A DNA stretch of 64,000 nt from Cupriavidus taiwanensis. Its GTDB lineage: Bacteria; Pseudomonadota; Gammaproteobacteria; Burkholderiales; Burkholderiaceae. The stretch spans positions 2,499,901 through 2,563,900 of the forward strand of contig NZ_LT977071.1 of the NCBI RefSeq assembly GCF_900250075.1, given 5' to 3'. Every line of letters begins with the position of its first letter. Position 1 is the first letter of the stretch. This document shows positions 53,176 to 61,230 of the stretch, one piece after another. The notes under the pieces were generated by a model that had not been told where the DNA came from, did not search any database, and saw only the letters and a program-made list of their open reading frames with translations. The position numbers and the translations under genes were made by a program.

Positions 53176-54003
53176 TCAGCGTCCCGGTTTCGCGGACGGC
53201 GCGAAATAGTGCTGTTCCAGGTAGCTGACGCCGAACGCCACGATATCCCGGGCGTCGATCAGATAGCAGTGTGCACAGCCCACCTGGCCTTCGGTGTGCC
53301 GGCCCAAGGGAACATAGGCCCTGGCGATGGTTTCTACCCCGTCCGGCTGGCCTTCGATGGCAAAGCAATCCAGAATCCCGTTCGAGTCAAAGTCCTCTGC
53401 GGCCTTCCACACGGCCTCCCCGTCCGCGCCTTGCAGGGGCATCTCATAGGTGACGCGGCGCTTGCCGGGGATCTCGGCAATGGCCTCGGCGTAGTGCAGG
53501 ACGGTCAGAGCATCGAGACCAGCGCCAAGCAGCAGCACCTTGCCGCCCTCATTGACAAAGCGCTCGATTGGAGAGCCTTTGCCAAAGGCTTCACCAAGCC
53601 GATGTGGCTCGATCAGGAATCTTGCGCGTGGTCCGAGCGCGACCATGGAAGCGTCCGGATGGGCGCTTCGCAAGGCACCCGGGGATGTGGCGAGGTAATG
53701 GTTGAGCAAGCCGAAGCCGCGATACGTGCCTGCCGTTGCAGGATCGAAAGGCGGCCAGTTGCGCCGCTGCTGTTCGTCCATCTTCGCACCGTGCAGTGTC
53801 TCTTCGTAGGGAGACCGATCCCATGAGGCATAACCTAGCAGCGTGCCTTCGGGGCCAACGGCGTCGCGAAGTGCTGCCACAAGGGCAACAGCGCCTCCGT
53901 CGATAGGGCCGATGGCCTTTAGCGAGGCATGTACCATCACAAGGTCGCCGGCATGGACTCCGAGCGAGCGAAGTTCGCAGGTGATTGTGGTTTGGCTTCG
54001 CAT
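53176..54003 (-). CDS. aminoglycoside 3-N-acetyltransferase, AAC(3)-II-like
   Basis: The 275-residue product belongs to the AAC(3) family, which acetylates aminoglycosides at the 3-amino group with acetyl-CoA. Long stretches read like the plasmid-borne AAC(3)-II group: GYASWDRSPYEETL, WPPFDPATAGTYRGFGLLN, RSAHPDASMVALGP, DSNGILDCFAIEG and DIVAFGVSYLE. This similarity is from memory. No integron site, IS or plasmid gene lies nearby, and GC matches the neighbourhood, so it looks like a resident chromosomal member. The ATG is at 54003. It is 72 bp downstream of the PHB depolymerase gene on the same strand. Confidence 0.92.
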   Translation of the reverse strand: MRSQTTITCELRSLGVHAGDLVMVHASLKAIGPIDGGAVALVAALRDAVGPEGTLLGYASWDRSPYEETLHGAKMDEQQRRNWPPFDPATAGTYRGFGLLNHYLATSPGALRSAHPDASMVALGPRARFLIEPHRLGEAFGKGSPIERFVNEGGKVLLLGAGLDALTVLHYAEAIAEIPGKRRVTYEMPLQGADGEAVWKAAEDFDSNGILDCFAIEGQPDGVETIARAYVPLGRHTEGQVGCAHCYLIDARDIVAFGVSYLEQHYFAPSAKPGR

Positions 54004-54075
54004 TGTCCGCTTTCCATGTGCCGATCGGTGCGACGCCGGGCGACACAAACTCAGGCGCCTGCGACGCACTGCGCC

Positions 54076-55164
54076 TCAGCGCCGATACTGCCGAAAAAAC
54101 CCCCACATCATCGCGCTCGCATCCGGCCCGATATCGCTGTGGTAACTGTAGCGGTCGTCGCCGCCGCTCCAGGCATGCCCCAGGCCTTCCACCTCGACCA
54201 GCGTCACCAGGTCGCGCTGCCAGCGGCCAAAGCGGTATTCGTGCGAGCGGCCCGGCATGTCGCCTTCCGGATCGAAGCGCGCGGGGCGGCCGGCGAGGCG
54301 GTCTTCCAGGCCGTTGTAAGCCAGGAACTGCCGCGCCAGCAGGCGGCCGTTGACCGGATGCACCGCTTCGTCGGCCAAGCCATGGATCACCAGTGCGGGT
54401 ATCTGTGGGCCACCCGGCGTTACGCCGGCGGCATCGAGCAGCCAGGCGGGCTCGGCCTCGGAGCCTTCCTGCATCGCGCGCAGGCCAGCGCGCGGATTGC
54501 CGGCCGCGCCGATGACCACGCCGGAATGGAGTGCCACGGCGGCCACCTTGTCCGGGTAGCGCAGCGCCACCACCGCGGCCATGGCCGCGCCGGCGGACAT
54601 GCCCGCCAGGTAGATCTCGCGCTCGCGCACGTCGTGGCGCGCCGCCAGCGCGTCGACCAGCGCGGCCACGGCCTGCGCCTCGCGTCCGCCGTCGGCCGCG
54701 CCGAGGTCGAACCATTGCCAGCAGCGCTGCACCTGGCGGCGCAATGGCTGTTGCGGGTAGGCGACGATAAAGCCCTCGCGTTCGGCCAGTGCATTGAGGC
54801 GCGTACCCGCGGCCAGCTCGTCCGGCGTCTGGCGACAGCCATGCAGCGCCACCACCACCGGCAGCGGGCCGCGATGGGCCTTCGACGGGATGTAGAGGTG
54901 ATAAGACAGTTGCGGCACCAGTTCGCCCGGCATGGGTGCCAGGCGCAGCCGGTGGGCCTGCCAGGTGCCGGGCAGGATGCCGGGATCGGCGACCGGGCGC
55001 GCGGGCCGGGCAGGCCGGGGCGGGTCGGGCAGGCGCGTGGGCGTGAGCGGATTGAGCGAATCCATGCGCCGGAGCCAGGATTTCACCTGGGCTTCCGTGC
55101 GGTTTTGCACGCGGCTCAAACGCCGCATGCGAGCATGCCAGTCTGCTGCAAGGCTCTTCGTCAT
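54076..55164 (-). CDS. PHB depolymerase family esterase, type I catalytic domain, cytosolic
   Basis: The 362-residue alpha/beta-hydrolase has no signal peptide. The catalytic triad is Ser190 (lipase box GMSAG), Asp265 (HGLADEAVHP) and His330 (EGLGHAWSGG). The oxyanion-hole segment is VVVALHGCRQTPDELAAGT. This is the arrangement of type I extracellular PHB depolymerases. In Cupriavidus necator, similar proteins without signal peptide (PhaZd group) act on intracellular granules, so a role in mobilising stored PHB is likely. The N-terminal 65 residues are Arg/Pro-rich. The gene is upstream of the AAC(3) gene. No granule or phaCAB genes are in the window. Confidence 0.88.
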   Translation of the reverse strand: MTKSLAADWHARMRRLSRVQNRTEAQVKSWLRRMDSLNPLTPTRLPDPPRPARPARPVADPGILPGTWQAHRLRLAPMPGELVPQLSYHLYIPSKAHRGPLPVVVALHGCRQTPDELAAGTRLNALAEREGFIVAYPQQPLRRQVQRCWQWFDLGAADGGREAQAVAALVDALAARHDVREREIYLAGMSAGAAMAAVVALRYPDKVAAVALHSGVVIGAAGNPRAGLRAMQEGSEAEPAWLLDAAGVTPGGPQIPALVIHGLADEAVHPVNGRLLARQFLAYNGLEDRLAGRPARFDPEGDMPGRSHEYRFGRWQRDLVTLVEVEGLGHAWSGGDDRYSYHSDIGPDASAMMWGFFRQYRR

Positions 55165-55340
55165 GAGGACTCCTTTGTGACGGAATCTCCCCCTATGCCT
55201 TTATTGTTGCGTTGCAGCATACCACAGACGTGAGTCGTCCACCCCAATGGGGACTGTGAGTGGGGAAAACGAAACGGAGCCTTGACGATGCCGGTGGGCG
55301 CCGGCCGCCCATGATTTCCGGGCGGCCCAAGCGGAAGATG

Positions 55341-56219
55341 TCAGCGATCGGCCACCCGCTTCCAGCCTTGGGGCGAGAAGCTGCGCATGGCCCGGGCGCG
55401 CGATGCGGTGCCGGACCCCAGGTCCCGTTCGTAGAACACACGGTCGCTTCCAAGCAGGAAGGTATGGACGCCGGTATCGCCGTAGCGAGCCGGCCAGGCG
55501 ACCAGACCGTAGCCGCCGTCGCTACCCGGGGCGGCCGGCAGGATGCGGTAGTGGTAACCGTAAAACGCGTCGGCGGCAGGCGTTTCCGGCGCCATCGCCA
55601 GTGCATCGGGCCCGAGCGGGCTGGCGTCCTGCTCGCTGTCGGCCGGCCAGTAGAGTCCGTCGGTCTTGCCGGGCGTGCTGATCAGCCGCCTGGCGTAGCG
55701 GCCCTGGCCCACCTGCTCGGCATAGCGCTGCTGGGCGTCCGCCAGTTGCAGCAGGGTTTCCATGGTGACCAGTTCGTTGCGACCAAGCCGGCGGCGGCGC
55801 ACTTCCTGCTGGCCGGCAGGCAGGTCGAACTGCCAGCCGCCCTTCTGCCGGGCAAGGGGCACCGGGAACGTCCATCCGCTCTCGCCCACCGCAATGCGCG
55901 CGCGGTTGTCGCCTTCCGGCTGCACGGCATGATGGCGCGCCCATGCGCCCAGGAAGTCATAGACGTCGTCCTGATCGATCGAGCCTTGCGGCACCAGCAA
56001 CTGGTATTGCCTGCCAAGCACACGCTGCAGTGCGTCGCCATCGCTGCGTGCGATGGCGTCGCCGAGCGCGTCGGCTGCCGCTTGCGGACTCGGAAAGACC
56101 TGTTGCGCCGCCGCCGGGACGGCCAGCGACAGGGCCAGGGTCGCAGCCACCAGCGACAGCATGCGCGCACCGCGAAGGCAGGCGACGGCGGGAATCAGGT
56201 TACCGGTCTTGCGCATCAT
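55341..56219 (-). CDS. DUF2950 exported protein
   Basis: The 292-residue product has a signal peptide (LVAATLALSLAVPAAAQ). The DUF2950 pattern follows: QVFPSPQAAADALGDAIARSDGDALQRVLG, then GRNELVTMETLLQLADAQQRYA, and near the end AFYGYHYRILPA and WPARYGDTGVHTFLL. Function is unknown, but DUF2950 genes commonly sit beside DUF3300 genes. Here the ATG at 56219 follows the DUF3300 stop by 3 bases, so they are co-translated. It is the last gene of the cluster starting at 58372 or 58020. Confidence 0.9.
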   Translation of the reverse strand: MMRKTGNLIPAVACLRGARMLSLVAATLALSLAVPAAAQQVFPSPQAAADALGDAIARSDGDALQRVLGRQYQLLVPQGSIDQDDVYDFLGAWARHHAVQPEGDNRARIAVGESGWTFPVPLARQKGGWQFDLPAGQQEVRRRRLGRNELVTMETLLQLADAQQRYAEQVGQGRYARRLISTPGKTDGLYWPADSEQDASPLGPDALAMAPETPAADAFYGYHYRILPAAPGSDGGYGLVAWPARYGDTGVHTFLLGSDRVFYERDLGSGTASRARAMRSFSPQGWKRVADR

Positions 56220-56222
56220 GCA

Positions 56223-57569
56223 TTACCTCCGGCCATGGCCAAAATGTTCACCGCCGCCGAGCCGGCCTCCGCCCCCTGGCCCGCCGCCGTGGTGCATGAC
56301 GCCCTGGTTGAACCCGGCCGGATGCACCGGTGCCGCCTGGTGCTGGGACAACCCGGCGCGCTGCGTCTGCTGGCGCATGCGATCGCCGTTGCCGGCGTCG
56401 CGCAGTGCGCTGTCACGATTGGCATTGCGCGCACGGTCGCGCGCCGCGGCCTGATCGGCGCGCTGGTGCTCGGCACCGGCGGGACGCGGATTGCGCGTGC
56501 CGGCACTGCCCGCGCCCGGCCGCGCGCCCTCGGTGCGGCCGGCCACGCCGCCGGCATGGCCGGGAATCGCCTGGCCGGTACGGCCTTCGAACGAGCGCGC
56601 GGCGCGATCGCGAGCCTGGTCACGCGCCGACGCTTCACGCTGCACGGCGCCGGCGCCGCCGACGCGCTGGCCCGGCTGCGCGCCCGCCTGGCGGTTGGCC
56701 AGGCCGGCCTGGCGCTGCTGGTCATAGCGGCCGCGCACCACCGCGTTGTTGTAGGGCACGTTGCCACGCCGGGCCGGATCGTGCTGCCAGTTCACGTTGG
56801 CACGGTTCACGTCCAGGCGCTGGTTGACATTGATGTTGTTGTAGCGATTCACGTTGATATTGACATCGTGGTCGTGCCAGTCGAATCCGCCCCACATCGC
56901 ATCGACCGCTGCCACACCCAACCCGAAGCCGATGCCCGACACCAGCGCCGTGGCGAACACCGAGCCCGGCGGCGGCGGATAATACGCCGGCGGATAGGCC
57001 GGATACGGCCAGGTGCCGTAAACCGTGGTCGGGTTATACGCAGGCACATAGACCACTTGCGGATTGGCCGGCTCGATTTGCACGATGGTGGTGCCGCCGG
57101 TACTCTGGGTCACCACCTTCTGCTGTTCGGTGGTCTTGAGCGTGCCCGCTTTCTGCGCCTGCAAGCGCAAGCGCTGCACCGAGTCCATCACGTCATTGGG
57201 CTGCGCCAGGAAGGCATCGCCGATCGACTGCACCCATTGCGGCTGGCGGCCCATCATGTCCAGCACCGACGGGAAGGCGGCGAGCGATTGCACGCTGGGA
57301 TCCCAGGCCTGGCTGGCCACCGCCTTGGTGGCGGCGTCGCCCGACAGGCTGGGATTGGCCTTGGACCATTGCGCCGCCGCGGCCACGTCGGCCGGATAGG
57401 TGGCGGCCATCAGCACCTGGGACAACAGCGCATCGGGATACAGCGCCACCGGCGCGGTGAGCTGGTCCAGTTGCGCCTGGCTCAGCGTGGTTTGCGCCAG
57501 CGCGGGCTGCAGCGGAGCCATCAGCACCAGTGCCAGGCACCATGCGAAAAGCTGTTGAAGACGATGCAT
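56223..57569 (-). CDS. DUF3300 exported protein
   Basis: The 448-residue product has a signal peptide (LFAWCLALVLMAPLQPALAQ). The DUF3300 core reads VALYPDALLSQVLMAATYPADV, QAWDPSVQSLAAFPSVLDMM and NPQVVYVPAYNPTTVYG, followed by a Gly-rich membrane-like stretch. The C-terminal 200 residues are basic and low complexity, ending in Gly/His-rich sequence. It is a paralog of the gene at 1-1313. The start is the ATG at 57569. The frame is open 96 codons upstream, but that would overlap the preceding gene in another frame. It sits directly upstream of the DUF2950 gene. Confidence 0.9.
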   Translation of the reverse strand: MHRLQQLFAWCLALVLMAPLQPALAQTTLSQAQLDQLTAPVALYPDALLSQVLMAATYPADVAAAAQWSKANPSLSGDAATKAVASQAWDPSVQSLAAFPSVLDMMGRQPQWVQSIGDAFLAQPNDVMDSVQRLRLQAQKAGTLKTTEQQKVVTQSTGGTTIVQIEPANPQVVYVPAYNPTTVYGTWPYPAYPPAYYPPPPGSVFATALVSGIGFGLGVAAVDAMWGGFDWHDHDVNINVNRYNNINVNQRLDVNRANVNWQHDPARRGNVPYNNAVVRGRYDQQRQAGLANRQAGAQPGQRVGGAGAVQREASARDQARDRAARSFEGRTGQAIPGHAGGVAGRTEGARPGAGSAGTRNPRPAGAEHQRADQAAARDRARNANRDSALRDAGNGDRMRQQTQRAGLSQHQAAPVHPAGFNQGVMHHGGGPGGGGRLGGGEHFGHGRR

Positions 57570-57621
57570 GTTGACGCTCCACAAGTTCGCAAGTGACAGC
57601 CCGCCCCCGCCAGGGCACCGC

Positions 57622-58020
57622 TCAGCGGCGCTCCTGCGCGCACTGCTGGCGATACGCTTCTTCCAGGCGCTTCCGATCCGCCTGCCGCTCCAGTGTCGGG
57701 TAGGTGCGCCCGTCAGCCGTGGTGACCGAACCTTTGCCGGTGGACCATTGCGGTCCGCCGGGCAGTGCGTTGATCTGGTCGAGCAAGCCCTGGCAGTGCT
57801 GCCGCTGCGATGCCGACAGCGTGCCGCCAGGCCCTTCCACCACCGCGGTGGCCTCATCCAGCATCCGCGGCGGTGGCGGCGCCACCATCGGCGTAGCGGC
57901 CGCCGAAGCGGCTACAGCGGCCGCAGCCGCACTGGCATTGCCAGCCGCCCACAACGGGGCAGCCGCCATGGCGGTGCATGCCAGCATGCCCGCCTTGATC
58001 AGAAACTTCGTCAAACCCAT
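57622..58020 (-). CDS. small exported Ala-rich protein, unknown function
   Basis: The 132-residue product has a signal peptide (LIKAGMLACTAMAAAPLWAA) and an Ala-rich stretch. The C-terminal half contains two Cys (RQHCQGLLDQIN and YRQQCAQERR) and the charged segment TLERQADRKRLEEAY. The family is not recognised. The ATG at 58020 has GGAG upstream. It lies between the IS3 OrfA-like gene and the DUF3300 gene on the same strand, so it may belong to the DUF3300-DUF2950 operon. Confidence 0.72.
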   Translation of the reverse strand: MGLTKFLIKAGMLACTAMAAAPLWAAGNASAAAAAVAASAAATPMVAPPPPRMLDEATAVVEGPGGTLSASQRQHCQGLLDQINALPGGPQWSTGKGSVTTADGRTYPTLERQADRKRLEEAYRQQCAQERR

Positions 58021-58081
58021 GACTCCAGAGCCGTCCACGGCGAGTCGTCTGCCGTGGGCATGTTGCGGGAACCGTCCGTCG

Positions 58082-58372
58082 CTAGCGGTCCTTGATATTG
58101 CCGCCGCGGCGGCCGGTGCGGTTGCGCATCAGCTCAAGCTTGAGCAGCGCGTCCGCAAGCATACTCTTCAGCTTGGCATTCTCTTCCTGCAGTTCGCGCA
58201 GCTTGCGCCCGTCCCGCGCTTCGCCGGTGCCGGGCTGGCCGTAGCGGCTGCGCCACCCGTAGAACGATGCATCGCTGAAGCCATAGCGCGCGCACAGCTC
58301 GCGCACCGGCACGCCGCTGGCTGCCTCGGCGAGATAACCGCGGATCTGTTCTTCCGAATACCGTCTGTTCAC
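58082..58372 (-). CDS. stand-alone IS3-family OrfA-like HTH protein
   Basis: The 96-residue product matches the first open frame of IS3-group elements: RRYSEEQIRGYLAEAASGVPVRELCARYGFSDASFYGWR (HTH), then a Leu zipper (LRELQEENAKLKSMLADALLKLEL). The C-terminus (NRTGRRGGNIKDR) differs from usual OrfA ends. No orfB, slippery frameshift site or terminal inverted repeats were seen. It is either a relic of an IS3 element or a domesticated DNA-binding protein. It lies upstream of the DUF3300 cluster on the same strand (61 bp). Confidence 0.75.
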   Translation of the reverse strand: MNRRYSEEQIRGYLAEAASGVPVRELCARYGFSDASFYGWRSRYGQPGTGEARDGRKLRELQEENAKLKSMLADALLKLELMRNRTGRRGGNIKDR

Positions 58373-59152
58373 GAATCTCTCCGCTTCGCAACGGCGGGGC
58401 CCAGGCGTCGCACAGCCGCGACGCCAACCGTGCCGACTCTCGCCGTAAGTTAGCCCAGAGCCGCCGCAAAAGGCAATTCAGTGTCTTCGCAGTGCGAGTT
58501 AAGAAAATTATCGTGGCGCAGGGGTGCCAGCCATTGGCACGCGTCACCAAAATTCGTTATTCCAATTTGGAAATTGCATGGACTGATTGCATGCAAAGGT
58601 CACCCAAGCGGGGGATGAAATACCGTTACCGGAACTGGTATTTGGCGCCAGACCGGCCCGCAAACGCTTATGGCAAGCCATGTCTTCAGAGCGATACAAG
58701 AGCGTCAAAAAAGAATGTACAGGTCTGTCATCAATTCAAGTTTCTAGGACTTTCTCTAAGCATGTATTAAGATTCCTCGGCATAACTAAATTTCACACGC
58801 CTTCGCACGGCGCCCTTGCGGCGCCGGCAGAAACGCGGCCCGGCAGCGCACCACCCAGAAGTCGCCCCGCATGCCGATACCCATCCCGGCCGCCGGCATG
58901 CGCCGGATTTTGATGGATCAAAGCATCGCCAAGTTGTGGGTCTGAGCTACGTGGACACTGGCGTGTCACGCGTGTAGTGGAGCATCCTGCCGAGCCCTTG
59001 CGTGCGGGATTTCAAGCTTGACCCACTTGGCTCGCGCGGCGTGGCAAACGCGCGGTGCGCCGTGGTTTCATGCGTGCCATCACTGGCGCATCGCTGTTTG
59101 CATCGGACCGACAAGAACAAGAGAGCGAAGTCATGTGTCAGGAGAAGTCGGA
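58373..59152. other. 780-bp AT-rich gap with several perfect palindromes
   Basis: From about 58490 to 58800 the GC content drops well below the surroundings. Perfect inverted repeats are GTGCCA-N5-TGGCAC (58524-58540), TTCCAA-T-TTGGAA (58560-58572) and TTGCATGCAA (58587-58596). The 59-kb end carries the ribosome site of the LysR gene. Two open frames of about 90-108 codons in the AT-rich part have no strong ribosome site or recognisable product, and I do not call them genes. The region may hold promoters for both flanking genes or be a remnant of acquired DNA. Confidence 0.55.
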
Positions 59153-60112
59153 ATGCGTCATGTCAGCACGAAGTTGTTGCATGTCTTTGTCCTGGTCATG
59201 GAGTACCGTGACCTGAGCGCCGTTGCAGCCTGCACCCAGGGACGCGTGCCCACGGTGGCCTACAGCCTTGCGCGCTTGCGCGAGATCACCGGCGACCCGT
59301 TGTTCGTCAAGCGCAACGGCATGCTCGAGCCCACCCCGCATGCGCTGCGGCTGGAACAGACGGCGCGCCAGATCCTGGCCAAGTGGAACCACCTGGTGCG
59401 GCCCGGCGAACCGGGCCTGAGCAAACGCCGCGAAGGCGGCAGGCGCGTCTCCATCGGCTTTTCCTCATCGATCGGCGATCCCGTCATCACCGAGATCCTG
59501 ACCGCGCTGTGCGAGCAGTTTCCGCAAGACAGCTTTGTCACGCGCCCGGTGATTGCCGACGCCGCCCTCGCGGGCCAGCTGAGCGAGGGCGAGCTCGACT
59601 GCGCCTTCGTCGTCGATAGCGGCCATGATGCCGAGCGCGTGCGCCAGCACAACATCATGGCCACGCCGCGCCGGCTGGTCAGCGCCACGCGCGGCGGCAG
59701 CCAGGATGAGAGCGAAAGCGCGTGGATCCTGCTGCAGGAAGACAGCGAGGCCGGCAGCCCGCTGCGTGCCTTCCTGAGCCGGCAGGCCAGCACGCCGGGT
59801 CATCGCGAGACGGTGGTGCCCTCGTGGCATACGCAGATCACGCTGCTGCACTCCGCCGGCGGCATCTGCTCCGTGCTGGATTTCAACGTGCCGCTGGTCA
59901 CGCGCGAGCGCAAGACCCGGCTGCTGGCACCGCCAAGCAGCTTCCCCGAATGGGCCGCGCTGCACTTCTGGGGGCCTGAGCGCAGCCGCGACCAGGGCGT
60001 GCTGCGCGATGTCATGGAAGTCGGCAGCGCCGTGCTGCGCGACCCGCTCAAGGCCATCGACGGGCGCCGTAACGGGCGTCCCGCAGTCGCGTCCGAGGTC
60101 GCAACGACCTGA
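59153..60112 (+). CDS. LysR-type transcriptional regulator, orphan
   Basis: The 319-residue product has an N-terminal HTH (about residues 5-65: LHVFVLVMEYRDLSAVAACTQG, SLARLREITGDPLFVKRNGMLEPTPHA), with some departures from consensus in the recognition helix. A substrate-binding fold starts at RRVSIGFSSSIGDPV. I chose the ATG at 59153 because GGAGAA lies 9 bases upstream. Neighbouring genes give no clue to its target or ligand. It ends before a strong terminator. Being isolated, it may control distant genes. Confidence 0.85.
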   Translation: MRHVSTKLLHVFVLVMEYRDLSAVAACTQGRVPTVAYSLARLREITGDPLFVKRNGMLEPTPHALRLEQTARQILAKWNHLVRPGEPGLSKRREGGRRVSIGFSSSIGDPVITEILTALCEQFPQDSFVTRPVIADAALAGQLSEGELDCAFVVDSGHDAERVRQHNIMATPRRLVSATRGGSQDESESAWILLQEDSEAGSPLRAFLSRQASTPGHRETVVPSWHTQITLLHSAGGICSVLDFNVPLVTRERKTRLLAPPSSFPEWAALHFWGPERSRDQGVLRDVMEVGSAVLRDPLKAIDGRRNGRPAVASEVATT

Positions 60113-60139
60113 CGCCAGGCGCGACACCAACGTGCAAAC

Positions 60140-60176
60140 GGGCGCTGTCCGCCGCAAGGCGGCAGCGCCCTTTCTT
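60140..60176 (+). terminator. rho-independent terminator after lysR
   Basis: GGGCGCTG (60140-60147) with CCGCC pairs with GGCGG and CAGCGCCC (60163-60170) around a GCAA loop, giving a 13-bp stem with one bulged T. TTTCTT follows. It lies 28 bp after the LysR stop codon. Confidence 0.9.
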
Positions 60177-60200
60177 GTCACGGACCGTTGTCACGGATCG
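60175..60200. repeat. 13-bp direct repeat, two tandem copies
   Basis: TTGTCACGGACCG (60175-60187) is followed at once by TTGTCACGGATCG (60188-60200), a single mismatch apart. It begins in the T-tract of the LysR terminator. It could be a direct-repeat binding site or a chance duplication. Confidence 0.5.
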
Positions 60201-60446
60201 GCGACAGCCGCACCGTTCATCACCTCCCCGAGATAGATTTTCGAACTGCCGGCCCGCGCGGCACTCGCGCGCGCTGGATGGCGCAAGGTCTTTTCGGACC
60301 GTGATTTACGAATCCTCCTAGTTCCGCCGCGCTGGCTCGCCGCTATGCTGCCATGGCATTGCCGCAGTCCGGCCGTCTCCCGTTTGGCCCGGACCGGCGG
60401 TCATGCGAGCAGTTGACCGGCGCCTCCATGTCTGGCGTCATTTTTG

Positions 60447-60480
60447 CGCCGCACGTCGCCATGGCGTGCGGCGTTTTCTT
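60447..60480 (+). terminator. terminator-like hairpin upstream of RcsB-like gene
   Basis: CGCCGCACG (60447-60455) pairs perfectly with CGTGCGGCG (60465-60473) across 9 bases, followed by TTTTCTT. It ends 50 bp before the start of the response regulator. Since the LysR gene already has a terminator, this may be a leader attenuator for the regulator gene or a second stop. Confidence 0.7.
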
Positions 60481-60529
60481 GACGTTTGCCGAAGGCTGCG
60501 CCGCCTGAACATGAATCGAGGAGCACCCG

Positions 60530-61195
60530 ATGGCATTGAGGATCCTGCTTGCCGATGACCACCCGCTGGTCTCGGCGGCCGTCGCCGACCGCCTGCACAC
60601 CCAGACCGGCTGGGAAGTCTGCGGCAGCGTGACCAGCGCGACGGCGCTGCTCAACAGCATCGACAGCCTGCGCCCCGATGTCGTCATCACGGACTACCAC
60701 ATGCCCGCGCAGGGCGAACGCAACAGCGACGGACTGCGGCTGCTGGCAAGCCTGCGGCGGCGGCATCCGTCAATGGCGGTGATCGTGCTGACCATGATCA
60801 CCAACCCGCTGGTGCTGCGCTCGATCCTCGACACCCAGGTGCACGGACTGGTGCTGAAGGACGCCCCGCTGACCGAACTGGTCACGGTCGTGTACCGCAT
60901 CCAGCGCGGCTTTCATTACATCGGCAAGTCGGCCATGGAGGTGCTGTCGCAGGCCGACCCGGGCAGTCTGGCAGGTGCTGGCCGGGCCGGCGCGGAACGC
61001 CTGTCGCGGCGTGAAATGGAAGTACTGCGGCTATACCTGACCGGGCGCTCGGTCAGCGAGATCGCGATCCAGCTGTGCCGCAGCGTCAAGACCATCAGCC
61101 GGCAGAAGAACTGCGCCATGCAGAAGCTCGGCGTCACCAACGACCGCGAGCTGTTCGAGTTTGCCGCGCTCAACGGCCTGCTGCTTAGCGGTTGA
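60530..61195 (+). CDS. RcsB-like response regulator, orphan
   Basis: The 221-residue product has a receiver (acidic pocket Asp9/Asp10, phospho-Asp55 in VITDYHMPA) and a LuxR/FixJ-type HTH near residues 155-215. The segments IVLTMITNPLVLRSILD, HGLVLKDAP and SVKTISRQKNCAMQKLGVTND read much like enterobacterial RcsB, a capsule and envelope-stress regulator (from memory). No histidine kinase, phosphotransfer protein or rcsF is nearby, so it is an orphan here. GAGGAG lies 7 bases before the ATG. A terminator-like hairpin in its leader suggests control of transcription. Confidence 0.9.
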   Translation: MALRILLADDHPLVSAAVADRLHTQTGWEVCGSVTSATALLNSIDSLRPDVVITDYHMPAQGERNSDGLRLLASLRRRHPSMAVIVLTMITNPLVLRSILDTQVHGLVLKDAPLTELVTVVYRIQRGFHYIGKSAMEVLSQADPGSLAGAGRAGAERLSRREMEVLRLYLTGRSVSEIAIQLCRSVKTISRQKNCAMQKLGVTNDRELFEFAALNGLLLSG

Positions 61196-61230
61196 GCGCA
61201 TGCAGCCGCTCGGCGTACGCTGCCGCGGCA

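Noticed and set aside
53066-53368. A minus-strand 100-codon frame overlapping the AAC(3) C-terminus
   Set aside because: It overlaps the AAC(3) frame, which has clear family motifs, and lacks a ribosome site.
58082-58372. A complete insertion sequence at the OrfA-like gene
   Set aside because: No orfB, no terminal inverted repeats and no target duplication were found around it.
58492-58913. Two overlapping open frames of 92 and 108 codons in the AT-rich gap
   Set aside because: No ribosome site, no recognisable domain, and mixed composition; more likely non-coding.
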